A stretch of DNA of 64,000 nucleotides from Mesocentrotus franciscanus. Lineage: Eukaryota > Echinodermata > Echinoidea > Camarodonta > Strongylocentrotidae. Made by a program: the position numbers and the translations under genes. Below the pieces are notes generated by a model that worked only from the letters and a program-made list of their open reading frames with translations, was not told where the DNA came from and did not search any database. Location: assembly GCA_037976565.1 (NCBI GenBank), contig CP137672.1, positions 38,527,160 to 38,591,159 on the forward strand. Reading direction: 5' to 3'. How positions within the stretch are numbered: position 1 is the stretch's first letter; each line of letters opens with the position of its first letter. Positions 1 to 13,545 of this stretch are shown piece after piece.

Positions 1-1008
1 ACTCAAAGCTCAGCAAAAACAAACACGACGGAGATATTGCTCGCGAAAGACGGTAATGTAGAATCCAGTTTGAGAAAAAGTCATGTCCCATAGAGAATAC
101 ACGCAAAATGTGAAAATTGACATGCCTCCTTTAATCGCAAAAATACGCCATGATGCTTTGTCAAAATGAAAATCGAGACTGCATTTGTGGAAATTGTCTC
201 AGCTAGAACATATCAAAATTTGGAAGAAAATCAATCAATATTTACAGAGATACTATCAATTTTCCAAAATATGCTGACGTCATAATATGCAAATTGAAAT
301 TTTGAGTTCGAGGCCATTATGATGACGTCATGAGTTAATTGAGTCAAATGAGACATGAAATCATATTCGACTCATAATCTATCCAAATATGAAAAAATTG
401 GGAGTTCCATCCATTCTGAAGAGTTACAATGAATTTTGTATAGGCATGTTTTTGCCCATATATGTATTACAAGAGCTGCGCGCACGGACATTTATATTGA
501 ATGGACGCTCATCTTGTTATTAATGGTCAATAAGAGATAAATATGGTATCAACAAAAAATATGGGAAATATGAAAGAAAAAAAATGGCGATTTTATGTTG
601 TGTAATGGTGTTCACGCGCGAAAACGCACGCGCATAAGCGTGTGCGCTTTTTTTTGAAATGCTAAAATGGCCTGAAACGTATCCAAAACGAATTTGAGAC
701 GATTTGGAGCATTTTGAATGAATATAGCGCCGACGCGGCACGACGCATGCGCGCGCGTTTTTTGACCTGAAATTGACCGGACGGATATTGACCTGATCAT
801 GATAAATATGAATGAGAAATGACTTTCCGTTATGAAGATATGATCATGAGTTGAAAGTACCAAAAAATGGCGCCTGGATGACGTCATGAAGACTTGATGA
901 CCTTGAAAATGTTCCTGTCATGTCTCATGACTATGACCATGACTGTGCCAAATTGAAAGAAATTGACAAACCGATCTTGAGTTATCCTCGGAACAAAAAA
1001 GGGGTAGA
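1..1008 (-). repeat. Array unit 1, partial (beta-type 5' end)
   Basis: Runs off the left edge, so its 3' half and any tRNA-like module are not visible. It contains the common core read on the minus strand: the GTAGCTGAGACAA-type modules, TGACGTCA palindromes, and two alternating CG-rich stretches near 615-640 and 730-760. The 5' end is the beta type, a CCCCTTTTTT stretch followed by GAGGATAACTCAAGATCGG, ending near 1008. Confidence 0.8.
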
Positions 1009-1237
1009 AATAAATAAAATAAAGAATAAATAAATAAAGAAAGAAAATTCTGACAAACATAGGTGATCTGTCGATGCCGACAGACCAATCTAATAAAGAA
1101 TAAATAAATAAAGAAAAGAAAATTTTGACAAAATAATAGTGATCTGTCGATGCCGACAGACCACCTAATACAAATAAATAAAAAGAAAATTCTGACGAAA
1201 TTAATAGGTGATCTGTCGATTACGACAGACCACCTAA
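1009..1237 (-). repeat. Mini-array of three solo hairpin ends
   Basis: Three copies of a ~70-77 bp motif start at 1061, 1138 and 1206. Each holds an inverted repeat (GGTGATCTGTCG facing CGACAGACCACC, imperfect) and is separated by AATAAATAAATAAAG-like spacers. The AGGTG-TCTGT arm also occurs in the 3' end of the large units, so these look like solo terminal fragments or abortive mini-elements. The block ends at the CTAG of the next unit. Confidence 0.65.
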
Positions 1238-2340
1238 CTAGAAATGTAATTGTCATGAGGACGAATTAGGTGGTCTGTTATGTAATCTGAATAACTGATC
1301 TTGTAGAAATTTGGTCTTAGCTACAACATATCAAATGAAAGAAAAGAGCTTAAATAAAGCCAGATAGTGCTCAAAGATTAATGTTATAGATCAACATTTA
1401 ACCCAGTTCACTGTATACATAACACGAATGCTAAGAAAATTCTGACATGTCGCCTTTAATTGAAATTTTCACTTTGATGACGTCATCAAATGAAAAGTGA
1501 GGATAACTTATTTTTGTAGGGAATTGTCTAGCTACAACATATCTAAATTTGGAAGAAAACAATTAATATTTACAGAGAAACAATCAATTTTCCTCAAATA
1601 TGCGGACGTCATAATATGCAAATTCGTATTTTGAGTTCCGCCTTATGATGACGTCACGATATATGTACTGGCAAATGAGACAGGAAATCATATCTCCAAT
1701 TCATACTTCATCCAAATATGGAAAAAAATGGAGAGGAATTCAGGCATTCTGACGAGCTATGGCGGATTTTATATAGACATGTTTTTACCACTTTTACATT
1801 ATATTGCCCATTGACGCGCACGAATTTTAAAGTTTGACGCACGCGTGTGGCATTACAGGAAGGTCAGAATGACTGAAATAGTTGAACGTCAAAAAATAGT
1901 GTCAGGAAATACAAAACCTTGCAAAAAACGGCGTGTTTACGATGACAGGCGCGCGCATAATCGCGCGCGGACGCGCAATGACGGAAATTTTTGAAATGCT
2001 TAAATGACCTGATTCGTACTCTCGTTTAATAGTTAAGTGATTTTGAGCATTTTAAAATATTGACGCGTCATGACCTTTTGTGACCTTTTGATGACATGAC
2101 TTGTTGATCTGACCAATATATATGTGATATGAATATAAATAACCTTGATGATGCATCATGAAGATATGATTGATAATGTGATTTCACAAATGGCGCCTGA
2201 TGAAGTCACGATGACCTGATGACCTTGACAAAAACGGTGGCACTTGAATTTGATAAGCCTGATGACTGACAAAAATTTGATGAAAATTACGGAGCCGAAT
2301 TTAAGCAATCACGCTCACAAAAAAGTGGTGGAAAATAAAA
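1238..2340 (-). repeat. Array unit 2, diverged member (A' 3' end, no tRNA-like module)
   Basis: On the minus strand it ends in hairpin GACGAATT-type sequence and TTTCTAG (CTAG at 1238-1241). The core is recognisable but diverged: TGACGTCA palindromes, GTAGCTAGACAATT modules near 1310 and 1530, and CG-rich hairpins near 1940-1980. The 5' end is a CACTTTTTTGTGAGCG variant near 2335. The tRNA-like module, pyrimidine tract and octamer array are all absent. Confidence 0.65.
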
Positions 2341-3555
2341 CAACAAGTGCTGGTCGATATACAAAAACATTTCCCAAAACATTTCATAGCGATTACACGT
2401 GAACGGAAAATGGAATTCTCAAACCCACTTTGCAAGTGAAATATGAGCATGATCCCGGCATCTGATCGAAAAATAAAGGGCACACTTGTGATAGCTTATT
2501 GTCTCAGCTACAACATACCAAAGCTCAGCGAAACAAAATAAACGACGGAGATATTGCTCAAAGACGGAATGTAGAATCCAGTTGAGAAAAAGTCATGTCC
2601 ATAGAGAATACACGCAAAATGTGAAAATTGAATGCCTCCTTTAATCGCAAAAATACGCCATGATGCCTTTGTCAAAATGAAAAATCGTGGTGACTGCATT
2701 TGTAGAGAATTGTCTCAGCTAGAACATATCAAAATTTGGAAGAAAATCGATCAATATTTACAGAGATACAATCAATTTTCCAAAAATATGCTGACGTCAT
2801 AATATGCAAATTGAAATTTTGAGTTGGAGGCCATATGATGACGTCATGAGTTAATTGAGGGTCAAATGAGACATGAAATCATATCTCCGACTCATATTCT
2901 ATCCAAATATGAAAAAAATTGGGAGTTCCATCCATTCTGAAGAGTTACAATGAATTTTGTATAGGCATGTTTTTGCCCATGTATTGTGGACAGATAGCGG
3001 AGTCCGCGCGTGCTGTCAATTTGACGGACGCTCATTGCGTTATTACTGGTCAGAAAGTGAACAAGGTATCAAAATGCTTGGAAAAATATGCCAAATATGA
3101 TGACAGAGAAAATTTGGCGATTTATGTTGCAAAATGCCAGTACGCGCGAAAACGCGCGCGCATGTGCGCATGCGCGTTTTTTTGCAAAATGCTTAAAATG
3201 GCCTGAAACGTACTCTCATTTGAATAAAAAGATTTTGAGCATTTTGAAATTTATAGCGCTCACGCGCGGACGTACGCATGTGCGCGCGTTTTTTGACCTG
3301 AAATTGACCGGACGGATATTGACCTTAATCATATAAATATGAATGAGAAATGACTTTCCGTTATGAAGATATGATCATGTTGAAAGTACAAAAAAACACA
3401 AAATGGCGCCTGGATGACGTCATGAAGACCTGATGACCTTGAAATGTTCCTGTCACGTCTTATGACAATGACTATGACTGTGTCAAAATTGAAAGAAATT
3501 GACAAAACCGATCTTGAGTTATCTCACACAAAAAAAAAGGGGAGAATAAATAAAA
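2341..3555 (-). repeat. Array unit 3, truncated at the tRNA-like module
   Basis: Contains the core from the CACGTG E-box (near 2396) to a beta-type 5' end near 3545. The unit is cut almost exactly where box A of the tRNA-like module would begin; 2341-2390 is unrelated sequence. The core includes the two GTAGCTGAGACAAT modules, TGACGTCA sites and CG-rich stretches near 3150-3180 and 3255-3290. Confidence 0.7.
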
Positions 3556-5959
3556 CTAGAAAAGTAATTCGTCATCAGGACGAATTAGGTGATCTGTCTT
3601 CAATTCTTATGATCATGCTAATCTTCAATTCAATGATCCAATTTAATGATGTTAATGTAAAATGATGTATTAAGATATGAACTGATGAATGAAGTACTGA
3701 TGAACTGATAGATTGAACTGATGTGAAATGAACTGAATTGATGAGCTAAACTGATGAACTGATGAATGAACTGATAGATTGAACTGTGACCTGAACTGAA
3801 GTGATAACTTAACTGATGAACAAAATATTGAGAAAGATTATGATCAAAATCATGATCATAATGAAATTTAATGAAAATATAGATATAGAGAAGGAGAGAG
3901 GGAGACGAGTTATTGACATGTAAAAATACATGAGCTGGACCGAGGGAAGAAAGAGGAATCAGAATGCATACACTTTGAAGAGAGAGACATGGTAGGGTGA
4001 AATAAGAATACAAAGGGCAAAATGAAGAGCTAGAGGAAATTAAAGAAAATTACAATAGATATCGGAGGGAGAACGAGAACCAGAGGCCGGGAAAGGGAGA
4101 GGGTGAGAGAGTATACAATGAGAGGCAGAGACAGAGGAGCTAGGCAGAGCAAGAGAGGGAGACAGAGATAGGAGAGAGAAAGAGTAGAGAGAGAGATGCA
4201 ATGAGAGAGCAAGAGAAGGATAGAGGGCAGATCAAGAGAGGGGAAGGGAAACAGAGCAACAGAGAGCAAGAGAAAGAGATGCAATGGAGAACGATGCTTT
4301 TAATATTTCCAGCATAAATAGAATTGAATATTTACTATATTATAGAGAAAGAGAGAAGTTATAAACATGTAAACAATTATATGTCCGCGGGAGAGACGTA
4401 AAGATTGCATATACCTGGGCTGAATTACTGGAAAGTATAAACGTCTGGGAAGGAGACTAAACATCATGAAAATGGGATGATTTGATATATTCCAACAGAC
4501 TTGGAAGATTAACCCTAGGTTTAATACACGACAAGGAATCAGATTTCCCATAGGGTTGTACTCAAACGATTGACATTCTTCTCCCATAGATATAACACGC
4601 AAAATTAGGCATTTTATTACATTGTTTGTGATTGTATATGATAATATGTTATAATAGTCGAAGAAGATCATGAATCAAATTTAAAACGACGGCAAAAAAA
4701 AAATGACCCACCAGGAATCGAACTTGGGTCGCCGGAATGGGAGGCAAGTGCTATGACCACTATACCAAAATAATTCACATAGACATTACACGTGAACGGA
4801 AAATGGAATTCTCAAATCCCACTTTGCAAGTGAAATATGAGCATGATCCCGGCATCTGATCGAAAATAAAGGGCACATTTGATAGCTTATTGTCTCAGCT
4901 ACAACATACTCAAAGCTCAGCAAAAACAAGACTAAAACGACGGAGATATTGCTCGCGAAAGACGGGAATGTAGAATCCAGTTTTGAGAAAAGTCATGTCC
5001 CATAGAGAATACACGCAAAATGTGAAAATTGACATGCCTCCTTTAATCGCAAAATACGCCATGATGCCTTTGTCAAAATGAAAATCGTGGTGACTGCATT
5101 TGTAGAGAATTGTCTCAGCTAGAACATATCAAAATTTAGAAGAAAATCGATCAATATTTACAGAGATACAATCAATTTTCCAAAATATGCTGACGTCATA
5201 ATATGCAAATTGAAATTTTGAGTTCGGAGGCCATTATGATGACGTCATGAGTTAATTGAGGGTCAAATGAGACATGAAATCATATCTCCGACTCATAATC
5301 TATCCAAATATGAAAAAATTTGGAGGTATCCATCCATTCTGAAGAGTTACAATGAGTTTTGTATAGGCATGTTTTGCCCATGTATTGTGGATAGAGATAG
5401 GTGTCCGCGGGTGCTGTTATACTTTGACGGACGCTCATTGCGTTATTACTGGTCAGAAAAAGGTGAACAAGGTATCAAAATGCTTGGAAAATATGCCAAA
5501 TATGATGACAGAGAAAATTTGGCGATTCTATGTTGCAAAATACCAAAACGCGAAAACGCAGATAAGCATGCGCGCGTGCGCGTTGAAAATGCTTAAAATG
5601 GCCTGAAACGTATGCAAAACGAATTTGAGACGATTTGGAGCATTTAAATTTTGCGCGTAGCGCTGACGCGCGGACGTACGCATGCGCGCGCGTTTTTTGA
5701 CATGAAATTGACCGACCGGATATTGACCTTGATATGATAAATATGAATGAAAAATGACTTTCCGTTATGAAGATATGATCATGAGTTGAAAGTACCAAAA
5801 ACACAAATGGCGCCTGGATGACGTCACGATGACTTGATGACCTTGAAAATGTTACTCAACTCTGATATTATATGACCTATGACTGTATCAAAAATTGAAA
5901 GAAATTGACCAACTGATTTTGAGTTATCCTCTACAAAAAGGGGCGGAAATAAATAAAAA
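3556..5959 (-). repeat. Array unit 4, full (beta 5' end, tRNA-like, A 3' end)
   Basis: On the minus strand the order is: beta 5' end (~5950), CG-rich core, tRNA-like module (4704-4774), CT-rich tract (~4300-3890), degenerate ATCAGTTC octamer array (~3830-3665), then hairpin AATTCGTC/GACGAATT and ACTTTTCTAG (CTAG at 3556-3559). The hairpin plus CTAG is a Helitron-like 3' end. No credible protein is encoded; short open frames here are low-complexity translations of the repeat. Confidence 0.8.
4704..4774 (-). tRNA. tRNA-Gly(CCC)-like pseudogene, copy 1
   Basis: 71 bases with box A TGGTATAGTGG, box B GTTCGATTCC and a loop CTCCCAT that would place CCC as anticodon. The T arm folds with one mismatch. 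The 5' acceptor strand (ATTATTT) does not pair with the 3' strand TGGGTCA, and the anticodon stem is imperfect, so it is not a working tRNA. Ten T follow on the minus strand, a Pol III terminator. Confidence 0.7.
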
Positions 5960-8415
5960 CTAGAAAGTAATTCGTCATCAGGACGAATTAGGTGATCTGT
6001 CTTCAATTTATGATCATGCTAATCTTCAATTCAATGATCCAATTTAATGATGTTAATGTAAAATGATGTATTAAGATATGAACTGATGAATGAAGTACTG
6101 ATGAACTGATAGATTGAACTGATGTGAAATGAACTGAATTGATGAGCTAAACTGATGAACTGATGAATGAACTGATAGATTGAACTGTGACCTGAACTGA
6201 AGTGATAACTTAACTGATGAACAAAATATTGAGAAATGATTATGATCAAAATCATGATCATAATGAAATTTAATGAAAATATAGATATAGAGAAGGAGAG
6301 AGGGAGACGAGTTATTGACATGTAAAAATATGAGCTGGACCGAGGGAAGAAAGAGGAATCAGAATGCATACACTTTGAAGTAGAGAGGATAGTATAAGGA
6401 AACATGGTAGGGGTGAAATAAGAATACAAAGGGCAAAATGAAGAGCTAGAGGAAATTAAAGAAAATTACAATAGATATCGGAGGGAGAACGAGAACCAGA
6501 GGCCGGGAAAGGGAGAGGGTGAGAGAGTATACAATGAGAGGCAGAGACAGAGGGAGCTAGGCAGAGCAAGAGAGGGAGACAGAGATAGGAGAGAGTGAAA
6601 GAGTAGAGAGAGAGATGCAATGAGAGAGCAAGAGAAGGATAGAGGGCAGATCAAGAGAGGAAGGAAGCAAGAGAGAGAGGAGAGAGAGCAAGAGAAAGAG
6701 ATGCAATGGAGAACGATGCTTTTAATATTTCCAGCATAAATAGAATTGAATATTTACTATATTATAGAGAAAGAGAGAAGTTATAGACATGTAAACAATT
6801 CTATGTCCGCGGGAGAGACGTAAAGATTGCATATACCTAGGCTGAATTACTGGAAAGTATAAACGTCTGGGAAGGAGACTAAACATCATGAAAATGGGAT
6901 GATTTGATATATTCCAACAGACTTGGGAGATTAACCCTATAGGTTTAATACACGACAAGGAATCAGATTTCCCATAGGGTTGTACTCAAACGATTGACAT
7001 TCTTCCCATAGATATAACACGCAAAATTAGGCATTTTATTACAATGTTTGTGATTGTATATGATAATATGTTATAATAGTCGAAGAAGATCATAAAATCA
7101 AATTTAAAACGACGGCAAAAAAAAAAAAAAAATGACCCACCAGGAATCGAACTTGGGTCGCCGGAATGGGAGGCAAGTGCTATGACCACTATACCAAAAT
7201 AATCCACATAGACATTACACGTGAACGAAAAAATGGAATTCTCAAATCCCACTTTGCAATTGAAATATGAGCTTGATCCCGGCATCTGATCGAAAAATAA
7301 AGGGCACACTTACGATAGCTTATTGTCTCAGCTACAACATACTCAAAGCTCAGCAAAACAAAACTAAAACGACGGAGATATTGCTCGCGAAAGACGGGAA
7401 TGTAGAATCCAGTTTAGGAAAAAGTCATGTCCCATAGAGAATACACGCAAAATGTGAAAAATTGACATGCCTCCTTTAATCCCCAAAATACGTCATGATG
7501 CCTTTGTCAAAATGAAAAATCGTGGTGACTGCATTTGTAGAGAATTGTCTCAGCTAGAACATATCAAAATTTGGAAGAAAATCGATCAATATTTACAGAG
7601 ATACAATCAATTTTCCAAAATATGCTGACGTCATAATATGCAAATTGAAATTTTGAGTTCGGAGGCCGATATGATGACGTCATGAGTTGATTGAGGGTCA
7701 AATGAGACATGAAATCATATCTCCGACTCATAATCTATCCAAATATGAAAAAAATTGGGGGTATCCATCCATTCTGAAGAGTTACAATGAGTTTTGTATA
7801 GGCATGTTTTTGCCTATGTATTGTGGATAGAGATAGCGCGGTCCGCGGGTGCTGTTATACTTTGACGGACGCTCATTGCGTTATTACTGGTCAGAAAAAG
7901 TGAACAAGGTATCAAAATGCTTGGAATATGCCAAATATGATGGCAGAGAAAATTTGGCGATTCTATGTTGCAAAATGCCAAAACGCGCGAAAACGGCGCG
8001 CATAATGCGCGCGCGCAAATTTTGAAAATGCTTAAAATGGCCTGAAACGTGTGCAAACAAAATTTGGGACGAATTGGAGCATTTTGAAATTTTGATGCGC
8101 GTACGCGCGCGCGTCGAGGTGCGCACGCGGATTTTGTCGACATTTTTGTTGACCTTTGACCTAAAATTGATGTATACCAAATATGGTTGATTTTTGATGA
8201 CTCGTTATCGAGATAAGATAATGACCTGATGTTTACAAAATGGCGCCTGGATGACGTCACGATGACCCCATGACCTTGAGAAAGTTACTAGAACTTGATA
8301 TTATAGGGCCTGATGACTGACAGAAATTCGAAGGAAATTGACCATGTCGATTTCGAGTAAACGTTTACACAAAAAAGTGTACGGATGAAATAAATAAATA
8401 AAAATAAAAATAAAA
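5960..8415 (-). repeat. Array unit 5, full (alpha 5' end, tRNA-like, A 3' end)
   Basis: Same layout as unit 4. CTAG lies at 5960-5963, the octamer array at ~6065-6232, the CT-rich tract (AG on the plus strand) at ~6290-6715 and the tRNA-like module at 7133-7203. The 5' end is the alpha type: TACAC, six T, GTGTA and then AACG, itself a small hairpin, near 8365-8380. An AGGTCA direct repeat with 1-bp spacing lies near 8150-8165. Confidence 0.8.
7133..7203 (-). tRNA. tRNA-Gly(CCC)-like pseudogene, copy 2
   Basis: Same 71-base module with intact A and B boxes, followed on the minus strand by 16 T. Acceptor stem 5' strand is unpaired. Confidence 0.7.
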
Positions 8416-10822
8416 ATAGAAAAGTAATTCGTCATCAGGACGAATTAGGTGATCTGTCTTCAATTCTTATGATCATGCTAATCTTCAATTCAATGATCCA
8501 ATTTAATGATGTTAATGTAAATGATGTATTAAGATATGAACTGATGAATGAAGTACTGATGAACTGATAGATTGAACTGATGTGAAATGAACTGAATTGA
8601 TGAGCTAAACTGATGAACTGATGAATGAACTGATAGATTGAACTGTGACCTGAACTGAAGTGATAACTTAACTGATGAACAAAATATTGAGAAATGATTA
8701 TGATCAAAATCATGATCATAATGAAATTTAATGAAAATATAGATATAGAGAAGGAGAGAGGGAGACGAGTTATTGACATGTAAAAATACATGAGCTGGAC
8801 CGAGGGAAGAAAGAGGAATCAGAATGCATACACTTTGAAGGAGAGAGGACATGGTAGGGGTGAAATAAGAATACAAAGGGCAAAATGAAGAGCTAGAGGA
8901 AATTAAAGAAAATTACAATAGATATCGGAGGGAGAACGAGAACCAGAGGCCGGGAAAGGGAGAGGGTGAGAGAGTATACAATGAGAGGCAGAGACAGAGG
9001 GAGCTAGGCAGAGCAAGAGAGGGAGACAGAGATAGGGAGAGAGGGAAAGAGTAGAGAGAGAGATGCAATGAGAGAGCAAGAGAAGGATAGAGGGCAGATC
9101 AAGAGAGGGGAAGGGAAACAGAGCAACAGAGAGCAAGAGAAAGAGATGCAATGGAGAACGATGCTTTTAATATTTCCAGCATAAATAGAATTGAATATTT
9201 ACTATATTATAGAGAAAGAGAGAAGTTATAGACATGTAAACAATTCTATGTCCGCGGAGAGACGTAAAGATTGCATATACCTGGGCTGAATTACTGGAAA
9301 GTATAAACGTCTGGGAAGGAGACTAAACATCATGAAAATGGGATGATTTGATATATTCCAACAGACTTGGGAGATTAACCCTATAGGTTTAATACACGAC
9401 AAGGAATCAGATTTCCATAGGGTTGTACTCAAACGATTGACATTCTTCCCCATAGATATAACACGCAAAATTAGGCATTTTATTACATTGTTTGTGATTG
9501 TATATGATAATATGTTATAATAGTCGAAGAAGATCATAAAATCAAATTTAAAACGACGGCAAAAAAAAAAAAAAAAAATGACCCACCAGGAATCGAACTT
9601 GGGTCGCCGGAATGGGAGGCAAGTGCTATGACCACTATACCAAAATAATCCACATAGACATTACACGTGAACGGAAAATGGAATTCTCAAATCCCACTTT
9701 GCAAGTGAAATATGAGCTTGATCCCGGCATCTGATCGAAAAATAAAGGGCACACTTACGATAGCTTATTGTCTCAGCTACAACATACTCGAAGCTCAGCG
9801 AAACAAAGCTAAAACGACGGAGATATTGCTCGCGAAAGACGGGAATGTAGAATCCAGTTTTGAAAAAAGTCATGTCCCATAGAGAATACACGCAAAATGT
9901 GAAAATTGACATGCCTCCTTTAATCGCAAAATATCATGATGCCTTTGTCAAAATGAAAATCGTGGTGACTGCATTTGTAGAGAATTGTCTCAGCTAGAAC
10001 ATATCAAAATTTGGAAGAAAATCGATCAATATTTACAGAGATACAATCAATTTTCCAAAAATATGCTGACGTCATAATATGCAAATTGAAATTTTGAGTT
10101 CGGAGGCCGATATGATGACGTCATGAGTTGATTGAGGGTCAAATGAGACATGAAATCATATCTCCGACTCATAATCTATCCAAATATGAAAAAATTTGGG
10201 GTATCCATCCATTCTGAAGAGTTACAATGAGTTTTGTATAGGCATGTTTTTGCCTATGTATTGTGGATAGAGATATAGGCGAACCGCGGGTGCTGTTATA
10301 CTTTGACGGACGCTCATTGCGTTATTACTGGTCAGAAAAAGTGAACAAGGTATCAAAATGCTTGGAAAATGTGCCAAATATGATGACAGAAAAAATTTGG
10401 CGATCTGATGTTGCAAAATGCCAAACGCGCGAAAACGCGCGCGCATAAGTGCGCGCAAATTTTGAAAATGCTTAAAATGGCCTGAAACGTGCAAACAAAA
10501 TTTGGGACGAATTGAGCATTTTGAAATTTTGATGCGCGCGTACGCGCGCGTCGAGATGCGCGCGCGGATTTTGTCGACATTTTTGTTGACCTTGACCTAA
10601 AATTGATGTATACCAAATATGGTTGATTTTTGATGACTCGTTATCGAGATATGATAATGACCTGATGTTTACAAATGGCGCCTGGATGACGTCACGATGA
10701 CCATGACCTTGAGAAAGTTACTAGAACTTGATATTATAGGGCCTGATGACTGACAGAAGAAGAAAACCATGTTGATTTCGAGTAAACGCTACACAAAAAA
10801 GTGTACGGATGAAATAAAAATA
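8416..10822 (-). repeat. Array unit 6, full (alpha 5' end; terminal CTAG mutated to CTAT)
   Basis: Layout as unit 5. The plus strand at the 3' end reads ATAG instead of CTAG, so the terminal tetranucleotide has one substitution. Octamer array ~8520-8690, AG-rich tract ~8750-9165, tRNA-like 9579-9649, alpha 5' end near 10795-10820. Confidence 0.8.
9579..9649 (-). tRNA. tRNA-Gly(CCC)-like pseudogene, copy 3
   Basis: Identical A and B boxes; 18 T follow on the minus strand. Confidence 0.7.
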
Positions 10823-10979
10823 AATAAATAATAAATAATAAAATAAAGAAAGAAAATTTTTACAAATTAACAGGTGATCTGTCAATGACAGATCACCTAA
10901 TAAAGAATAAATAAATAAATAAATAAATAAAGAAAAAATCTGACAAATCAATAGGTGATCTGTCAATGACAGATCACTA
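10823..10979 (-). repeat. Mini-array of solo hairpin ends with a perfect 27-nt palindrome
   Basis: Two hairpin copies start at 10872 and 10953 (period 81) in AAATAAATAAATAAAG-type spacer. The first is a perfect inverted repeat: 13-base arms AGGTGATCTGTCA around a single A. It runs directly into the 3' end of unit 7, whose CTAG is missing. Confidence 0.65.
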
Positions 10980-13045
10980 AAAGTAATTCGTCATCAGGAC
11001 GAATTAGGTGATCTGTCTTCACCTCTTATGATCATGCTAATCTTCAATTCAATGATCCATTTAATGATGTTAATGTAAAATGATGTATTAAGATGAATGA
11101 AGTACTGATGAACTGATATATTGAACTGATGTGAAATGAACTGAATTGATGAGCTAAACTGATGAACTGATGAATGAACTGATAGATTGAATGTGACCTG
11201 AACTGAAGTGATAACTTAACTGATGAACAAAATATTGAGAAATGATTATGATCAAAATCATGATCATAATGAAATTTAATGAAAATATAGATATAGAGAA
11301 GGAGAGAGGGAGACGAGTTATTGACATGTAAAATACATGAGCTGGACCGAGGAAAGAAAAAAGGAATCAGAATGCATACACTTTGAAGTAGAGGATAGTA
11401 TAAGGAAACATGGTAGGTGAAATAAGAATACAAAGGGCAAAATGAAGAGCTATGGAAATTAAAGAAAATTACAATAGATATCGGAGGGAGAACGAGAACC
11501 AGAGGCAGGGAAAGGGAGAGGGTGAGAGAGTATACAATGAGAGGCAGAGACAGAGGGAGCTAGGCAGAGCAAGAGAGAGAGAGACTGAGATAGGGAGAGA
11601 GTGAAAGAGTAGAGAGAGAGATGCAATGAGAGAGCAAGAGAAGGATAGAGGGCAGATCAAGAGAGGGGAAGGGAAACAGAGCAAGAGAGAGAGAGAGACA
11701 GAGCAAGAGAAAGAGATGCAATGGAGAACGATGCTTTAATATTTCCAGCATAAATAGAATTGAATATTTACTATATTATAGAGAAAGAGAGAAGTTATAG
11801 ACATGTAAACAATTCTATGTCCGCGGGAGAGACGTAAAGATTGCATATACCTAGGCTGAATTACTGGAAAGTATAAACGTCTGGGAAGGAGACTAAACAT
11901 CATGAAAATGGGATGATTTGATATATTCCAACAGACTTGGGAGATTAACCCTATAGGTTTATACACGACAAGGAATCAGATTTCCCATAGGGTTGTACTC
12001 AAACGATTGACATTCTTCCCCCATAGATATAAAACGCAAAATTAGGCATTTTATTACATTGTTTGTGATTGTATATGATAATATGTTATAATAGTCGAAG
12101 AAGATCATAAAATCAAATTTAAAACGACGGCAAAAAAAAAAAAAAAAAATGACCCACCAGGAATCGAACTTGGGTCGCCGGAATGGGAGGCAAGTGCTAT
12201 GACCACTATACCAAAATAATCCACATAGACATTACACGTGAACGGAAAATGGAATTCTCAAATCCCACTTTGCAAGTGAAATATGAGCATGATCCCGGCA
12301 TCTGATCGAAAATAGGGCACACTTGTGATAGCTTATTGTCTCAGCTACAACATACTCAAAGCTCAGCAAAACAAAACTAAAACGACGGAGATATTGCTCG
12401 CGAAAGACGGAATGTAGAATCCAGTTTAGAAAAAGTCATGTCCCATAGAGAATACACGCAAAATGTGAAAATTGACATGCCTCCTTTAATCGCAAAATAC
12501 GCCATGATGCCTTTGTCAAAATGAAAATCGTGGTGACTGCATTTGTAGAGAATTGTCTCAGCTAGAACATATCAAAATTTGGAAGAAAATCGATCAATAT
12601 TTACAGAGATACAATCAATTTTCCAAAATATGCTGACGTCATAATATGCAAATTGAAATTTTGAGTTCGGAGGCCGATATGATGACGTCATGAGTTGATT
12701 GAGGTCAAATGAGACATGAAATCATATCTCCACTCATAATCTATCCAAATATGAAAAAAAATTGGGAGTATCCATCCATTCTGAAGAGTTACAATGAGTT
12801 TTGTATAGGCATGTTTTGCCTATGTATTGTGGATAGAGATATGCGGTCCGCGGGTGCTGTTATACTTTGACGGACGCTCATTGTTATTACTGGTCAGAAA
12901 AAGTGAACAAGGTATCAAAATGCTTGAAAAAAATGTGCCAAATATGATGACAGAAAAATTCGGTGATTTGATGTTGCAAAAATGCCAAAATCGGCAGAAA
13001 ACGCGCGCGCATTAGTGCGCGCAAATTTTGAAAATGCTTAAAAAT
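10980..13045 (-). repeat. Array unit 7, cut by the assembly gap
   Basis: Octamer array ~11090-11240, AG-rich tract ~11300-11725, tRNA-like 12150-12220, then core up to the first CG-rich stretch, where the sequence stops in N. The 5' end is therefore not visible. Confidence 0.8.
12150..12220 (-). tRNA. tRNA-Gly(CCC)-like pseudogene, copy 4
   Basis: Same 71-base module; 18 T follow on the minus strand. Confidence 0.7.
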
Positions 13046-13545
13046 NNNNNNNNNNNNNNNNNNNNNNNNNNNNNNNNNNNNNNNNNNNNNNNNNNNNNNN
13101 NNNNNNNNNNNNNNNNNNNNNNNNNNNNNNNNNNNNNNNNNNNNNNNNNNNNNNNNNNNNNNNNNNNNNNNNNNNNNNNNNNNNNNNNNNNNNNNNNNNN
13201 NNNNNNNNNNNNNNNNNNNNNNNNNNNNNNNNNNNNNNNNNNNNNNNNNNNNNNNNNNNNNNNNNNNNNNNNNNNNNNNNNNNNNNNNNNNNNNNNNNNN
13301 NNNNNNNNNNNNNNNNNNNNNNNNNNNNNNNNNNNNNNNNNNNNNNNNNNNNNNNNNNNNNNNNNNNNNNNNNNNNNNNNNNNNNNNNNNNNNNNNNNNN
13401 NNNNNNNNNNNNNNNNNNNNNNNNNNNNNNNNNNNNNNNNNNNNNNNNNNNNNNNNNNNNNNNNNNNNNNNNNNNNNNNNNNNNNNNNNNNNNNNNNNNN
13501 NNNNNNNNNNNNNNNNNNNNNNNNNNNNNNNNNNNNNNNNNNNNN
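13046..13545. other. Assembly gap (500 N)
   Basis: Exactly 500 N, a usual placeholder size. Repeat orientation is minus before it and plus after it. Confidence 0.99.
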
